Shown piece after piece: positions 44,421 to 55,000 of a stretch of DNA of 59,521 nt. This DNA is from Kiritimatiellia bacterium (GTDB lineage Bacteria > Verrucomicrobiota > Kiritimatiellia > JAAZAB01): the NCBI GenBank assembly GCA_028715905.1, contig JAQUQV010000007.1:1-59521 (forward strand), in the 5' to 3' direction. The stretch's first letter is position 1, and each line of letters starts with the position of its first letter. The translations under genes were made by a program, and so were the position numbers. The notes beneath the pieces were generated by a model. That model was not told where the DNA came from, did no database searches, and was given only the letters and a program-made list of their open reading frames with translations.

Positions 44421-45812
44421 TCACAGCGCCGGCGGGGTTGGCAGTCCTTCCAATATTTTCAGTGAATTTTGCAGATCTTTTTCCGGAAGTTCGGCGTCGG
44501 ACAATTTTCCGGCTTGATACGCGGCATATCCGGTCAGGTCCATGAGGCCGTGCCCGGACCAATTCATTAAAATGACCCTTTCTTTCCCTTCCTCTTTGGC
44601 TTTCGCGGCTTCCCGGGCGGCCGCCGCGATGGCGTGAGCCGTTTCCGGGGCCGGGATAAATCCTTCCGTGTTGGCCCATAAGAGCGCCGTTTTATAGCAT
44701 TCCATCTGTTGGAGAGCGCACGCTTCAATGAGACCTTCGCGCCTGACGTGGCTGACCAGCGGGGCCATGCCGTGGTAACGGAGTCCGCCGGCATGGATTG
44801 GACGGGGCACGAAGCCGTGTCCCAGGCTGTGCATGGCAAGGAGCGGCGTCATCATGGCGACGTCGCCGGAATCATAGACAAACGGACCGCGGGTAAGGGT
44901 CGGGCAGGCCGCCGGCTCAACCGCGACAAGACGGACTTCTTTGCCGTGGATTTTGTCGCAGATGAACGGGAAAGCGATGCCGGCGAAATTGGAGCCGCCG
45001 CCCACGCAGCCGATGACGACATCCGGGTATTCCGCGATCATTTTCATCTGTTTCTGTGCCTCAAGCCCGATGATGGTCTGATGCAGGAGCACGTGGTTGA
45101 GCACACTGCCGAGCGCGTAACGGGTGTCTTGGGAAGTGACGGCGTCTTCAATGGCTTCGCTGATGGCGATTGCCAGGCTGCCGGGGGTGTCGGGGTTTTT
45201 TGCGAGTATTTCGCGTCCGGACTTGGTCTGGCTGCTGGGGCTGGCAACGCATTCCGCCCCCCAGACATTCATCATCATTTTGCGCAAGGGTTTTTGTTCA
45301 AAGCTGATTTTAACCATGTAAACCTTGCAAACGAGGCCGAAAAGCTGGCAGGCGAATGAAAGCGCGCTGCCCCACTGGCCGGCTCCGGTTTCGGTTGTCA
45401 ACCGCTTGATGCCGAACGCCCGGTTGTAATATGCCTGTGGAACGGCCGTGTTGGTTTTATGGCTGCCGGCCGGCGACCAACCCTCGTTTTTGTAATAAAT
45501 TCTCGCGGGCGTGCCGAGCGCCTTTTCAAATGCGCGCGCGCGGCAGAGGGGCGTGGGCCTCCACAAGAGGAGCTTTTCCATGACCTCTTCCGGTATGTCA
45601 ATCCAGCGCTGGGCGCTGACTTCCTGTTCAATGAGGTTCATGGGGAAAACCGGGGCGAGCGCGTCGGGGCCGATCGGCTTGCCGTTTTTATCCACCGGCG
45701 GCGGGAGAGGGTGGGGCAGGTCGGCCTGGATGTTATACCACTGGCGCGGCATGTCTTTTTCGTCCAGAAAGATTTTTACCGTGTTTTCGGCGCGACTGAT
45801 CCGCTTGTTCAT
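44421..45812 (-). CDS. Tryptophan synthase beta-like PLP enzyme (TrpB2 class)
   Basis: 463 residues, the longer TrpB2 type. The PLP lysine is in [17 protein letters not shown], the [12 protein letters not shown] segment follows, the glycine-rich phosphate loop is [11 protein letters not shown], and the C-terminal end has [19 protein letters not shown]. TrpB2 enzymes make tryptophan from serine and indole, often without a TrpA partner; no other trp gene is in the window. A GAGG ribosome site lies 9 bases before the ATG. Confidence 0.9.
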   Translation of the reverse strand: MNKRISRAENTVKIFLDEKDMPRQWYNIQADLPHPLPPPVDKNGKPIGPDALAPVFPMNLIEQEVSAQRWIDIPEEVMEKLLLWRPTPLCRARAFEKALGTPARIYYKNEGWSPAGSHKTNTAVPQAYYNRAFGIKRLTTETGAGQWGSALSFACQLFGLVCKVYMVKISFEQKPLRKMMMNVWGAECVASPSSQTKSGREILAKNPDTPGSLAIAISEAIEDAVTSQDTRYALGSVLNHVLLHQTIIGLEAQKQMKMIAEYPDVVIGCVGGGSNFAGIAFPFICDKIHGKEVRLVAVEPAACPTLTRGPFVYDSGDVAMMTPLLAMHSLGHGFVPRPIHAGGLRYHGMAPLVSHVRREGLIEACALQQMECYKTALLWANTEGFIPAPETAHAIAAAAREAAKAKEEGKERVILMNWSGHGLMDLTGYAAYQAGKLSDAELPEKDLQNSLKILEGLPTPPAL

Positions 45813-45852
45813 GTTTTTTTCCTCTAATGTTTCATACTTGGCTTGCCTTCAA

Positions 45853-46059
45853 TCATATGCGCGCCGGCATAATGCCCCGGCGGCGGGCATTGACTTCCCG
45901 TGCGCCGAGCGATTCTCCGCACACCCGGCAACGATAATCGTAAAGTTCGCCGGCCGGCAGGACGAGCAGCAGGCGCTCGCGCACCGGCCGCAACTGACGG
46001 CATTTCGGGCAGTACAATTCCGAGGCCGTCAAATTTTCAAATTGCCGCTTTGTCCGCAT
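45853..46059 (-). CDS. Small zinc-ribbon protein
   Basis: 68 residues with two Cys pairs, LYCPKCRQLRPVRER and DYRCRVCGESLG, a typical zinc ribbon. Similar small conserved proteins of unknown function occur in other genomes. No strong ribosome site. It lies upstream of, and in the same direction as, the TrpB2 gene but separated by 40 bases. Confidence 0.6.
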   Translation of the reverse strand: MRTKRQFENLTASELYCPKCRQLRPVRERLLLVLPAGELYDYRCRVCGESLGAREVNARRRGIMPARI

Positions 46060-46139
46060 GAATTTGAATTAAACGCTTGAGATAAATCCACTTTAATTTA
46101 AGATAATTCCCGGCTGTGTCAATATGCAAAAGGAGAAAA

Positions 46140-47228
46140 TTGAAAATCTGCGTTGATATCCAGGCGGCGGTTGCCCAGGGCGCGGGCGTCGGGCGTTACA
46201 CGCGGCTCCTGGCTGAAAACCTGTCCGGGATAGCGGGGAGCGACCGGTTGTCCTTTTTTTATTTTGATTTCATGCGGCGGGGATTATCGTCGCCTTTGCC
46301 CGGCAGCCGCGCGGTGCGCTGGTGTCCGGGACGGCTTGCGCAGTCCTGCTGGAAACGGATGGACTGGCCGCCTTATGACTGGTTCGCGGGCAGGGCCGAC
46401 GTGTATCATTTTACCAACTTCATCATCCCCCCCCTTTCCGGCGGAAAAAAAGCGGTGACGATTTATGACGCCAGTTTCCTGCGCTGTCCGGAATTCACCG
46501 AGAGCCGCAATCTCGCCTTTTTGAGCGCCAAAATCAGCGACACGGTTAAAAGGGCCGACGCCATCATCACTATTTCGCATTTCAGCGCCGCGGAACTTGC
46601 CTGTTTTTTTCCGCAGGCCCGGGGCCGAATCCATGTGATTTATCCCGGGGTCGCGCAACAAGCGCCGCCGGCGATTCAAAACCGCCCTAAAATGGCTGAG
46701 CCGCCGTATATCCTTACGGTCGGCACGATTGAACCGCGTAAAAACATCGCCTTTTTGGTGGAAATTTTTGAAAAAATGCGGGCATTCAAAGGGCGGCTGG
46801 TCATTGCCGGACGGCTTGGATGGAAATATTCTCCGATTCTTGAACGCCTCCGCGCTTCACCGCGCGCGGCCGACATCCGCCTGCTGGAGAATGTAAATGA
46901 CGGCGAATTGGCTTCCCTTTATGCCGGGGCCGAGGCGTTTGTTTTTCCTTCGCTTTACGAGGGGTTTGGTTTCCCGCCGCTGGAGGCCGCGGCCTGCGGC
47001 GCGCCGGTGGTCTCCTCCGCGGCGGGCTCCTTGCGGGAAGTTCTGGGAAATGGAGCGCTCCTGATTGACAAATACGACGCCGGACAATGGGCCGAGGCGG
47101 TAATGGGGATTATCAACGACGTCTCCCGCCGCCGGGCGCTGGTTGACCGGGGCCGCCTTCAGGCCGCCCGCTACACATGGGCGGAAACCGCAAGGAAAAC
47201 CATGGAGCTTTACCGGAGTTTGGCCTGA
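46140..47228 (+). CDS. Glycosyltransferase family 4 (first of three)
   Basis: 362 residues, GT-B fold. N-terminal KICVDIQAAVAQGAGVGRYTRLL, donor-site blocks YILTVGTIEPRKNIAFLVEI and FPSLYEGFGFPPLEAAACG (E-x7-E). A GTG at 46116 is in frame, but the TTG at 46140 has an AAGGAG site four bases upstream, so TTG is chosen. The stop overlaps the next start (ATGA). Probably builds a surface polysaccharide with its two downstream neighbours; linkage and sugar unknown. Confidence 0.85.
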   Translation: MKICVDIQAAVAQGAGVGRYTRLLAENLSGIAGSDRLSFFYFDFMRRGLSSPLPGSRAVRWCPGRLAQSCWKRMDWPPYDWFAGRADVYHFTNFIIPPLSGGKKAVTIYDASFLRCPEFTESRNLAFLSAKISDTVKRADAIITISHFSAAELACFFPQARGRIHVIYPGVAQQAPPAIQNRPKMAEPPYILTVGTIEPRKNIAFLVEIFEKMRAFKGRLVIAGRLGWKYSPILERLRASPRAADIRLLENVNDGELASLYAGAEAFVFPSLYEGFGFPPLEAAACGAPVVSSAAGSLREVLGNGALLIDKYDAGQWAEAVMGIINDVSRRRALVDRGRLQAARYTWAETARKTMELYRSLA

Positions 47229-48397
47229 TGAAAATAGGAATTGACGCGCGTTGGATTTTCAATGAAACGTCCGGAATCGGCGTTTATACCGCCGAGTTGG
47301 CGCGTCATCTGGCACAAATTGACAAGCGGAACCAATATGTCCTCTTTTTCCGCGACGGCGGCCTGATGAACACGATCATGGCCGGAATCAAACCCTGCGG
47401 TGCGGAGAATTTTACGGGGCATCTTCTGGATTTCGGCGTCTTTTCAGTCAAAAATCAATTCGTCATGCCGGCGCTTATCAGGAAGCTCGGCCTGGACCTG
47501 TTTCATTCAACCAATTACATGATTCCGATGCTGTCCTTTCCCCGAGATTGTTGCGGCGCTCCGGCTTGCGTGATAAACATCCACGACCTTATTCCCCTGG
47601 TTTTACCGGAGGCCGCCCCGCGCGCTCTCAAGGCAAAATTTCCTCCGCTCTACCGCTGGGTGATGAAAGAAGTGGCCGCGCGGAGCAGCCTGATCATCAC
47701 CGGCAGCCAGTCTTCGCGCGGTGACATAATCAATCTGCTGCGCTGCCGCCCGGAGCGCGTCGCGGCAATTCCAGACGGAGTTTCGGCGAGCTTTCGTCCG
47801 CCTGAAACGGGCGTTCCGCCGTCAACCTATCCCCGCCGCCTGCGGCAAAAAAAGATCGTTCTCTGGGTCGGCCGCCGCGACCCTTATAAAAACCTGGCCG
47901 GCCTGGTCCGGGCGTTTTCCATCCTGCGCTCAAATTACGCCGGGCCGCTTGAACTGCGCCTGGTTGGGCCGGATGATTCCCGGTATCCGGAGGCTCCCCG
48001 GAGCGTCGTTGCGCTCGGCCTTGCGGATGCGGTCAGATGGGTTGGCCATGTTTCCGCGGAGGAACTGGTCCGCGAATATCAGAATGCCGACGTGTTTGTC
48101 ATGCCGTCGCGTTACGAGGGGTTTGGGCTGCCCGTTCTTGAGGCTTTTGCCTGCGGCACGCCGGTGATCTGCAGCAACAGGAGCTCTTTGCCAGAAATAT
48201 GCGGTTCCGCCGCTCTCCAGGTTGACCCGGATGACGCCGCCGCGCTTGCGGACGCGATGCGGCGCGTGTTGACGGATTTCAGCCTGGCCGACGGCATGAC
48301 GGAGCGCGGCATTCGCCAGGCGGCCGGATACACCTGGCTTGAAACCGCCCGGCGGACTCTCCAAGCTTATGAACAGGTTGCGATGGTTCAAGAATGA
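47228..48397 (+). CDS. Glycosyltransferase family 4 (second of three)
   Basis: 389 residues. MKIGIDARWIFNETSGIGVYTAELARHL, given here in part as MKIGIDARWIFNETSGIG, is a standard opening for mannosyl- or rhamnosyl-type GT4 enzymes. The donor site has VLWVGRRDPYKNLAGLV and MPSRYEGFGLPVLEAFACG. The ATG overlaps the upstream stop, and its own stop overlaps the next start, so all three genes are translationally coupled. Specificity unknown. Confidence 0.87.
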   Translation: MKIGIDARWIFNETSGIGVYTAELARHLAQIDKRNQYVLFFRDGGLMNTIMAGIKPCGAENFTGHLLDFGVFSVKNQFVMPALIRKLGLDLFHSTNYMIPMLSFPRDCCGAPACVINIHDLIPLVLPEAAPRALKAKFPPLYRWVMKEVAARSSLIITGSQSSRGDIINLLRCRPERVAAIPDGVSASFRPPETGVPPSTYPRRLRQKKIVLWVGRRDPYKNLAGLVRAFSILRSNYAGPLELRLVGPDDSRYPEAPRSVVALGLADAVRWVGHVSAEELVREYQNADVFVMPSRYEGFGLPVLEAFACGTPVICSNRSSLPEICGSAALQVDPDDAAALADAMRRVLTDFSLADGMTERGIRQAAGYTWLETARRTLQAYEQVAMVQE

Positions 48398-49509
48398 TTG
48401 ACGGGACACAGATAAAAGTCGTGCTTGCGCATGACTGGTTGACTGGCATGCGCGGCGGCGAGCGCGTGCTGGAATACCTCTGCCGGATGTTTCCGCGCGC
48501 GCCGATTTACACTCTTGTTTATAATCCGGCCGCCGTTTCGGACGTTATCAACCGCCACCCGGTGAAAACTTCCTGGCTTCAGAAAATTCCGGGCGCTTTT
48601 AAATATTACCGCAGTTTTCTGCCGTTTTTTCCCGGCGCCATTGAGGGGTTGCGGGTTGAAGAACCCGCCGATCTTGTCATCAGTCTTTCGCATTGCGTCG
48701 CCAAGGGGCTGATTCCGCCGGCCGGCGCGCGCCATTTGTGTTATTGTTTCACGCCCATGCGTTACGCCTGGGTTTTTTACGGCGAATATTTCGGGAGCAA
48801 TCCGCTCAAAAAAGCAACGCTCGCGCCGGTCCTGCGGCGTCTCCGCCAATGGGATAAAGCCAGCTCGGCGCGGGTGGATTCTTTTGTTACGCTCAGCGAA
48901 CACGTCCGGAAAAGAATCGGGGATTTTTACAACCGCGAGGCCGCCGTGGTCTATCCGCCCGTTGATCTCTCGTTCTGGAAGCCGGCCGGCGGCGCCCCGG
49001 CCGGCCGGCCGGGAGATTACGACCTGGTTGTCTCCGCCCTGGTGCCCTACAAACGGATTGACATTGCCGTCCGGGCTTATACGCAGTCGGGGTTTCCTTT
49101 GAAAATCGCCGGCGGCGGTCCGGAAAGCCGGAAATTGAAGAGGCTGGCCGGCAAAAACATCGTTTTTCTCGGACGCGTAACCGACGGACAGCTCCTTGAG
49201 TTGTACCGCAATTGCCGCGCCCTGGTTTTCCCGGGCGAAGAGGATTTCGGTATTGTGCCGGTTGAAGCCCAGGCCTGCGGCCGGCCGGTTGTGGCTTATG
49301 CGCGGGGCGGGGCGTTGGAAACCGTGGCGGACGGCGCGACCGGGGTTTTTTTTGAACAACAGGACGAAAAATCACTGCTGGCGGCCGTGGAAAAATGCGC
49401 CGCCGCGCGGTGGGACGCGGAGGTTATCCGGGCAAACGCCGCGCGATTCAGCGGGCAGAATTTTATTGCGGGGTTGCGGGCCAATATCATGAAATGTCTG
49501 GAGGGATAA
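48394..49509 (+). CDS. Glycosyltransferase family 4 (third of three)
   Basis: 371 residues. VVLAHDWLTGMRGGERVLE, then CYCFTPMRYAWVFYGEYF, are typical of a WbaZ/mannosyltransferase-like GT4 subgroup. The C-terminal donor half has VVSALVPYKRIDIAVRAY and FPGEEDFGIVPVEAQACGRPVVAY. Coupled to the preceding gene by an ATGA overlap. The rhomboid gene follows after 5 bases, so the transcript probably continues. Confidence 0.87.
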   Translation: MIDGTQIKVVLAHDWLTGMRGGERVLEYLCRMFPRAPIYTLVYNPAAVSDVINRHPVKTSWLQKIPGAFKYYRSFLPFFPGAIEGLRVEEPADLVISLSHCVAKGLIPPAGARHLCYCFTPMRYAWVFYGEYFGSNPLKKATLAPVLRRLRQWDKASSARVDSFVTLSEHVRKRIGDFYNREAAVVYPPVDLSFWKPAGGAPAGRPGDYDLVVSALVPYKRIDIAVRAYTQSGFPLKIAGGGPESRKLKRLAGKNIVFLGRVTDGQLLELYRNCRALVFPGEEDFGIVPVEAQACGRPVVAYARGGALETVADGATGVFFEQQDEKSLLAAVEKCAAARWDAEVIRANAARFSGQNFIAGLRANIMKCLEG

Positions 49510-49514
49510 GGCCG

Positions 49515-50393
49515 ATGTATTATCAATCTTTCAACGGATTTATGCGCGGGATACTGACGCCGTCCGTGCGGTTTCTGCTGGCGGCCACCGGCGTCGTTTT
49601 CCTGGTCCAGTTGCTCGTTGATCCCCTGCTCGGCGGCCGGGTCACTTTGCTTTTCAGCCTGAGCTGGGCCGGAATTAAACATTTTCTGTTCTGGCAGCTT
49701 GCCACTTATATTTTCATGCACGGCGGGCTTTTGCATCTCATCCTGAACATGCTGGGCCTTTTCTTTTTCGGCCCGGAGACCGAGCGCGCGCTCGGTTCAA
49801 AACAGTTCATGATGCTCTACCTGGCCTGCGGGGTCCTGGGCGGCCTTGGCTGGCTGCTGTTTACCAGCAGCCACACGGCGGCAATCTGCCTGGGCGCTTC
49901 CGGCGCCGTTTTCGGAATTTTAGGCGCTTTTGCCGCCCTTTTTCCCAACCGCCCCGTAACGATTTTGGTGTTTTTTGTCCTGCCGGTAACCATGAAGGCC
50001 CGTTCGCTGGCGATTGCCCTGGCCGTGTTCACATTGCTGGCCACAATCAGCCAGCCGGGCAATATCGCTTATGCCGCCCATCTCGCCGGGGGGCTGGCCG
50101 GTTATTTTTATATCGTCCTGTTTCATGCCGGCAAAAATTTTGTCCGCCCCACCTTGCGTCAGATGGCCAACGATTTGCTCTGGCGCTGGCACCGGCGCAA
50201 ATTCAAAGTCATGCGCGGCGATGCTCACGGGTTTGACGATGCGGATGATTTTCCGACGAATGACGAAGTGAACGCCGTGCTTGAAAAAATCAGCAGATAT
50301 GGCATAAAGAGCCTGACGCCGCGCGAACACGAAATATTGAAACGCGCCAGCCGCGCGCGACGGCCGGAAAACAGAGGTTGGCGGCGCGAATGA
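49515..50393 (+). CDS. Rhomboid-family intramembrane serine protease
   Basis: 292 residues with six membrane helices in the first 215. Catalytic Ser in LGASGAVFGILGA, catalytic His in YAAHLAGGLAGYFY, and HGGLLHLILNMLGL in helix 2. A cytoplasmic tail of about 75 residues is basic then mixed (DDADDFPTNDEVNAVLEKISRYG, RAP-type ending LTPREHEILKRAS). That end resembles the DUF6576/C-terminal segment found on some rhomboids. The ATG at 49515 fits the homology; the frame runs back to 49395 inside the GT gene. Substrate unknown. Confidence 0.88.
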   Translation: MYYQSFNGFMRGILTPSVRFLLAATGVVFLVQLLVDPLLGGRVTLLFSLSWAGIKHFLFWQLATYIFMHGGLLHLILNMLGLFFFGPETERALGSKQFMMLYLACGVLGGLGWLLFTSSHTAAICLGASGAVFGILGAFAALFPNRPVTILVFFVLPVTMKARSLAIALAVFTLLATISQPGNIAYAAHLAGGLAGYFYIVLFHAGKNFVRPTLRQMANDLLWRWHRRKFKVMRGDAHGFDDADDFPTNDEVNAVLEKISRYGIKSLTPREHEILKRASRARRPENRGWRRE

Positions 50394-50400
50394 GAACTTC

Positions 50401-51108
50401 ATGAAAAAAATTACGGCGGTAACGTTGATCGCGCTGGCGGGCATGGCCGTCTGCCGGGCGGACAACGGAACGAATGCGGCCGCGGCATCGCCGCGGCGGG
50501 AGGAGGCACAGATGAAGATAATTGAACGTTGCAGCGGCGCCTGGCGGCCCAATCTTTCCGAAAAGGAAAAGAACACGCTCTTTGCCGTTGCCCGGGACAC
50601 CCTGCGCTGGTGCGTGGAGCAAAAAGGCGGGAAATTTCCGATGGAAAAATACGAGCTCACGCCGAAACTGAAGATTGCCACGGCCACTTTTGTAACGCTT
50701 AAAACAAGGGGTGAACTGCGCGGATGCATCGGCTCGCTGGCGCCTTCCGAGCCGCTTTATCTTTCCGTCCATCAAAACGCAATTAATGCCGCCCTGCATG
50801 ACTATCGTTTTCAGCCGGTTACGGCCGGCGAATTGGATTCCATTTCGGTGGATGTTTCCATCTTGAGCCCTATCCGCGACATTCCTTCGCTGGATGAATT
50901 CAAACTGGGTGCGCAGGGAATCATCATGAGCAAGGGCATGGCCCGGTCGGTCTTTTTGCCGGAAGTCGCCCTTGAGCAGAAATGGACCAAGGAGGAAACT
51001 TGCACGCATCTGGCGTTGAAGGCCGGGCTTGAGCCGGATGCCTGGAAAAAAAATACCCGTTTCCAGGTGTTTGAGAGCGTGGTGCTCTCGCGCGCGGGGG
51101 AGGAATAG
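50401..51108 (+). CDS. AMMECR1-domain protein with signal peptide
   Basis: 235 residues. The first 20 (MKKITAVTLIALAGMAVCRA) are a classical export signal, unusual for this family. Residues about 50-230 are an AMMECR1/AmmeMemoRadiSam-A domain, with the signature LRGCIGSLAPSEPLYLSV, then ALHDYRFQPVT, VDVSILSP and GIIMSKGMARSVFLPEV. The family's usual partners, the Memo-like protein and a radical SAM protein, are not nearby. Function in bacteria is poorly known. Seven bases downstream of the rhomboid gene. Confidence 0.82.
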   Translation: MKKITAVTLIALAGMAVCRADNGTNAAAASPRREEAQMKIIERCSGAWRPNLSEKEKNTLFAVARDTLRWCVEQKGGKFPMEKYELTPKLKIATATFVTLKTRGELRGCIGSLAPSEPLYLSVHQNAINAALHDYRFQPVTAGELDSISVDVSILSPIRDIPSLDEFKLGAQGIIMSKGMARSVFLPEVALEQKWTKEETCTHLALKAGLEPDAWKKNTRFQVFESVVLSRAGEE

Positions 51109-51732
51109 TTATTGGCCGGCAAATGCGGGCGCGATTGCCAGGACGCCGTAGCGGATCATCATGACCGCATAAGCGGCCAGGATGAGCATGAACACTTTTG
51201 AAACCGCCATGGCGACCGACCGCCCCAGTTTTTGTATCAGCCATTCGGCCGCGAAGAGACAAATGCCGATAATCACCAGGTTGGCGGCCAGCGCCGCCAG
51301 GACCGGCCAGAATTCCGGCAGACAGCCCCAGAAGGGAGTATCGGGACGGCTGTGCATGAGGAGCGTCGTAATCGCGCCCGGCCCGATGATGAGCGGCGTG
51401 CCGAGCGGGACGACCCCGAACTGTTCGGTCAATTTCACGGCTTCCTCGGTCTTGTCGCGCACTATGTCCTGCAATGACATCCAGAGGAGAACAATTCCGC
51501 CGGCAATTTGCAAATCGGCCACTTCAATGCCGATGGCTTTCAGGAGGACATGGCCGAAGAAAGTGAAAACCAGGCCGAGGATCAGGGCCGTTGCCAGCGC
51601 CTGCAAGACCATCTTTTTTTTGGCTGCCTTGGCTGTCTCGGCCGAAAGCGCCGCAAAAATCGCGGTGGTCCCGATCGGGTCCAGGACTACCAGCAGGGGA
51701 AAAAAAACGCCGGCAAAGGTTGCGATGCCCAT
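51109..51732 (-). CDS. MarC-family membrane protein
   Basis: 207 residues, six hydrophobic helices. MarC/UPF0056 hallmarks: FFPLLVVLDPIGTTAIFAAL near the N-terminus, QIAGGIVLLWMSLQDI in the middle, then TPLIIGPGAITTLL. The frame is open up to 51978, but the extra 82 residues are unlike the family; the ATG at 51732 matches normal length. No strong ribosome site. Function unknown despite the historical link to antibiotic resistance. Convergent with the AMMECR1 gene. Confidence 0.85.
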   Translation of the reverse strand: MGIATFAGVFFPLLVVLDPIGTTAIFAALSAETAKAAKKKMVLQALATALILGLVFTFFGHVLLKAIGIEVADLQIAGGIVLLWMSLQDIVRDKTEEAVKLTEQFGVVPLGTPLIIGPGAITTLLMHSRPDTPFWGCLPEFWPVLAALAANLVIIGICLFAAEWLIQKLGRSVAMAVSKVFMLILAAYAVMMIRYGVLAIAPAFAGQ

Positions 51733-51896
51733 ATACCGAAAAATGATATGATCCCGGCCTGAATAAGCAAGCCAATTTCTCCCGGCGCCTGGCGGAATCG
51801 GATGGGGCGGGGAGGAGCACGAAAAATATTTTGCTGGCGGAATGCGCCCTGCGGGAACTGGCGGAAAATCTTGCCGCAAAAAAGCGCAAAATAAAG

Positions 51897-52006
51897 GTAG
51901 GAGCCGAACCCCTGTTCGGCGATATATGTTTTGTTGTCCGGAATCGCCGCATGGGGATGCGGCTCCTACATCTTTCAAATACAGTTGCCGCTCCTGCGGA
52001 CCAAAT
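51897..52006 (+). repeat. 110-base dispersed repeat, copy 2
   Basis: Matches 18727-18836 over about 110 bases with roughly a dozen substitutions and no obvious indels. Ends GTAGGAGCCG and CGGCTCCTAC form an inverted pair (51897-51906 with about 51970-51979). It lies just past the 3' end of the caspase-like gene. Confidence 0.75.
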
Positions 52007-52012
52007 TTGATC

Positions 52013-55000
52013 TTACCACATCGGCAGGACGGGGGCCCAGCCGGGGCCGCCGAGGTTAATGATGAACGAAGTATTGTCGTTTACGGCGCGCAGAAGCCAG
52101 TTGCCGGTGCTTTCCTGATAAACCACAAGGTCGCATACGCCGTCGCCGTCATAGTCGCCCGGCACCGGTATATATCCGGGGCCACCGAACGGAACTCCAT
52201 CGGCAATCAAGGCCGATCGTTTGCAGGACCAGATATACCAGCGGCCGGTTGATTCCTGGTAGACCGCCAGGTCGGAACAGCCGTCGCCGTCAAAGTCGCC
52301 GGAAACCGGAACGGCGTTTTCAACGCCCCAGAGAGTGCCCCATGTGATTTCGGTGCCGGACATGGCCATGATGTACCAGTATCTCATGGCGGTGTTATAC
52401 ATCGCCAAATCGGATATGCGGTCGCCGTCGTAGTCGCCTGATGCGGGAACGAATCCCATTCCGGTCAGCGATTCGCCCCAGAGCAGCGGCGTGCCCGCCG
52501 TGGTAACGATATACCAGAAACTTTCCGGGGACTGGCAGAGGGCGCCCTCGTAGATTTTGTCGCCGTCGTAGTCGCCGGAAACCGGTCTCTGGGTCGGCCC
52601 GCCGAATGATGCGGATGGAATGAGCACAGCCCAGCGGCTCAGGGAGGCGATCTTCCACAACCCCAGCGTTTCATTATAAACGGCGCAATCGCTGGTGCGG
52701 TCGCCGTCGTAATCGCCATTGATTGGCCGGTATCCGGGCCCGCCCCAGGAAATGTCCCAGACGAGCCGGCACCAGCGCCGGATTGAGCCGACGCGCCAGT
52801 TGCCGTTGTAGATGTTGTAGACTGCCAGATCGGAGCAGGAATCGCCGTCAAAATCGTTGTATTTAATGTGGGTTCTAACCACCGCGTTGGTGCCGAGCGC
52901 CCGGGCGATGGTGTTTTCCAGAAGCGAGGCGTGGTAAGTCTGCGCGTGCTGAGCCGGGGTTTCGGCGGCCGATTTTTCGGCGGCGTAATTATGCAGTTCC
53001 AGGAAATTGAGCTGGCCGCTGTTGTTGGTGTCAACCGCCTGCACGTTGCAGCCCTCAATCAGGTATCCGATATAGCGGCTGTAGAAATCGCTGGTGTAAC
53101 TTAACTCGTCGTAATTGCAGGCGGTCATGAAGGCGATATTCTGGCCGAGTTCTTTCGGCGCCTTCAGCCCCCGGCTTTTCAGCCGGGCGGCCTTGATGCG
53201 CCGGTAATTTTCCATTGTTTCTTCCGCGAAACGCCATGGCGGCGGATTGGCGCCGGCGAGCCGGTACATTCCGCCGGAATAACAGGCGTCAATAATAACG
53301 ATGATTTTTGTTTCGCTGTTAAAAACGGTTAAATCGTCAGCCAGCTCGGCGGCGGTATAATTGGCGTCATAAGCGCAGACAAAAGTGTTTGCTCCGCCCG
53401 GTGTTCCGCCCGACGAACCGCCGTGGCTGGAATGCGCGTAGACCACGATATCGCCGGCGCCGCTGGCCGCGGCCAGGGAATGCAGGGCGTTCTGGATGGT
53501 TAGCTTTGTGGCCTGCCGGTCGGTATAAGAGGTTATGTTGGTGGTGGCCCAGCGATTGGAGGGGTCGCCCAGGAAAAATATGTCGCGCATGCCGTTCGCG
53601 TCGTTGGTGCAGGTGGTCAGCGACGAAGGGCCGTATGAAGGCGAATAATTGTCAAGCCCGACCAGCAGTACCCGGCGGTTGGCGGAAACCGTTGAAGTCC
53701 CGCACCAGCCCTCGGCCGCATTGCTGTAATTGGAGCTGGCGCCGTAAGTGTTGCGCGACCGGACGCGGTAATAGTAGTGCGTTCCGGGGATAACATCGTA
53801 GTCCGAGTAGGCCAGCGCCATGATATTGGTGTGAATTTGAACGGCGTTGTTTGTGCCGTAACTGCGCCACAGGTCATAGCCGGTTGCGCCCTCGGCCGCG
53901 CTCCAGGTTATATCAATACGGTTTGAGTATGATCCCTGGGAGGCCGAAACGGTTGCGGGCGGTTCTGGAATATTGGCAAGGCTGGGACTGCCGGGCATGA
54001 AATTGAATTCCAACGTATAGGAGACATTGTAACGGTCTTCCTTGTCCTTGCAGACAATGCTGTAGACACCGTTGGAAGCAATGGCGTTGGAAATGAAGGC
54101 GCAGGTTTCAAATACGTCCGTGGTCCGCGCCAGCATTTCGCCGCTCGGACTGTAAAATTCCATGACGGGGATCATGTCCGCGTCAATATCCCGCATGGTG
54201 ATGGTAACCGTGTCGCCGCTGACCGCCTGGAACATGGCGACATCCAGGTCGCCCGGCAGGTTTATTGTGCCGGTTTTCTGCTCGCCGCTGATGATCGTGC
54301 CGATATCGGTGTCCGTGCCGCTGATCGTTCCGGGGATCTGGATCATGGTGAGCGCATATTCTCCCTCAGCGTTGAATTTGTCGGAACAGACCACGGTATA
54401 GACGCCCTGATTGGTGAGTTCGGCGGTAATTTCAGAGCGGTAATCAGTCGGGAAATCGTTGGTTACCAGTGTGCCGTCGGGCGCATAGATTTGAATGTTC
54501 GGCACAAGGAAGACTGATTTCTGCCCCATGCGGATCTGCATGGTGCTCGGGACGTTTGAAACGGCAAAGAAACCGGCATCCAGGTCGGAACTGACGTCAA
54601 TTTTGCCGGTCTTTGACTGCCCGATTGTCAAATTGCCCACGTCAGGGTCATCATAGGAAAGCGGAAGGTTCGGCGTGCGGAGCATGGAGCAGTTATAGGT
54701 CATATTGCTTATCCCGTCGGGGATCGTGCAGGTAAAAGTGTACCATCCGTTATCCGCCGGTTGGGCGGCGGTCCAGCCGTTGGTGATAACACTCAGGTGG
54801 TATTCATTGGCGCTGACCGGGGGGCAGTTGGTCTGGGTGCCGTTGGGATTATAAAGCGCAAAATCGGGGTAGGGATCGTGCTCGGCATGCCCAAGCCGGA
54901 TGATGACGGTTTCACCCGGGTTGGCGTAAAAAGTGTAGGCGGCTGTTTTTTCCGATGTGGTATTGGTGGTAAGGGTGTCTTCAAAATATTGCCCGGATTC

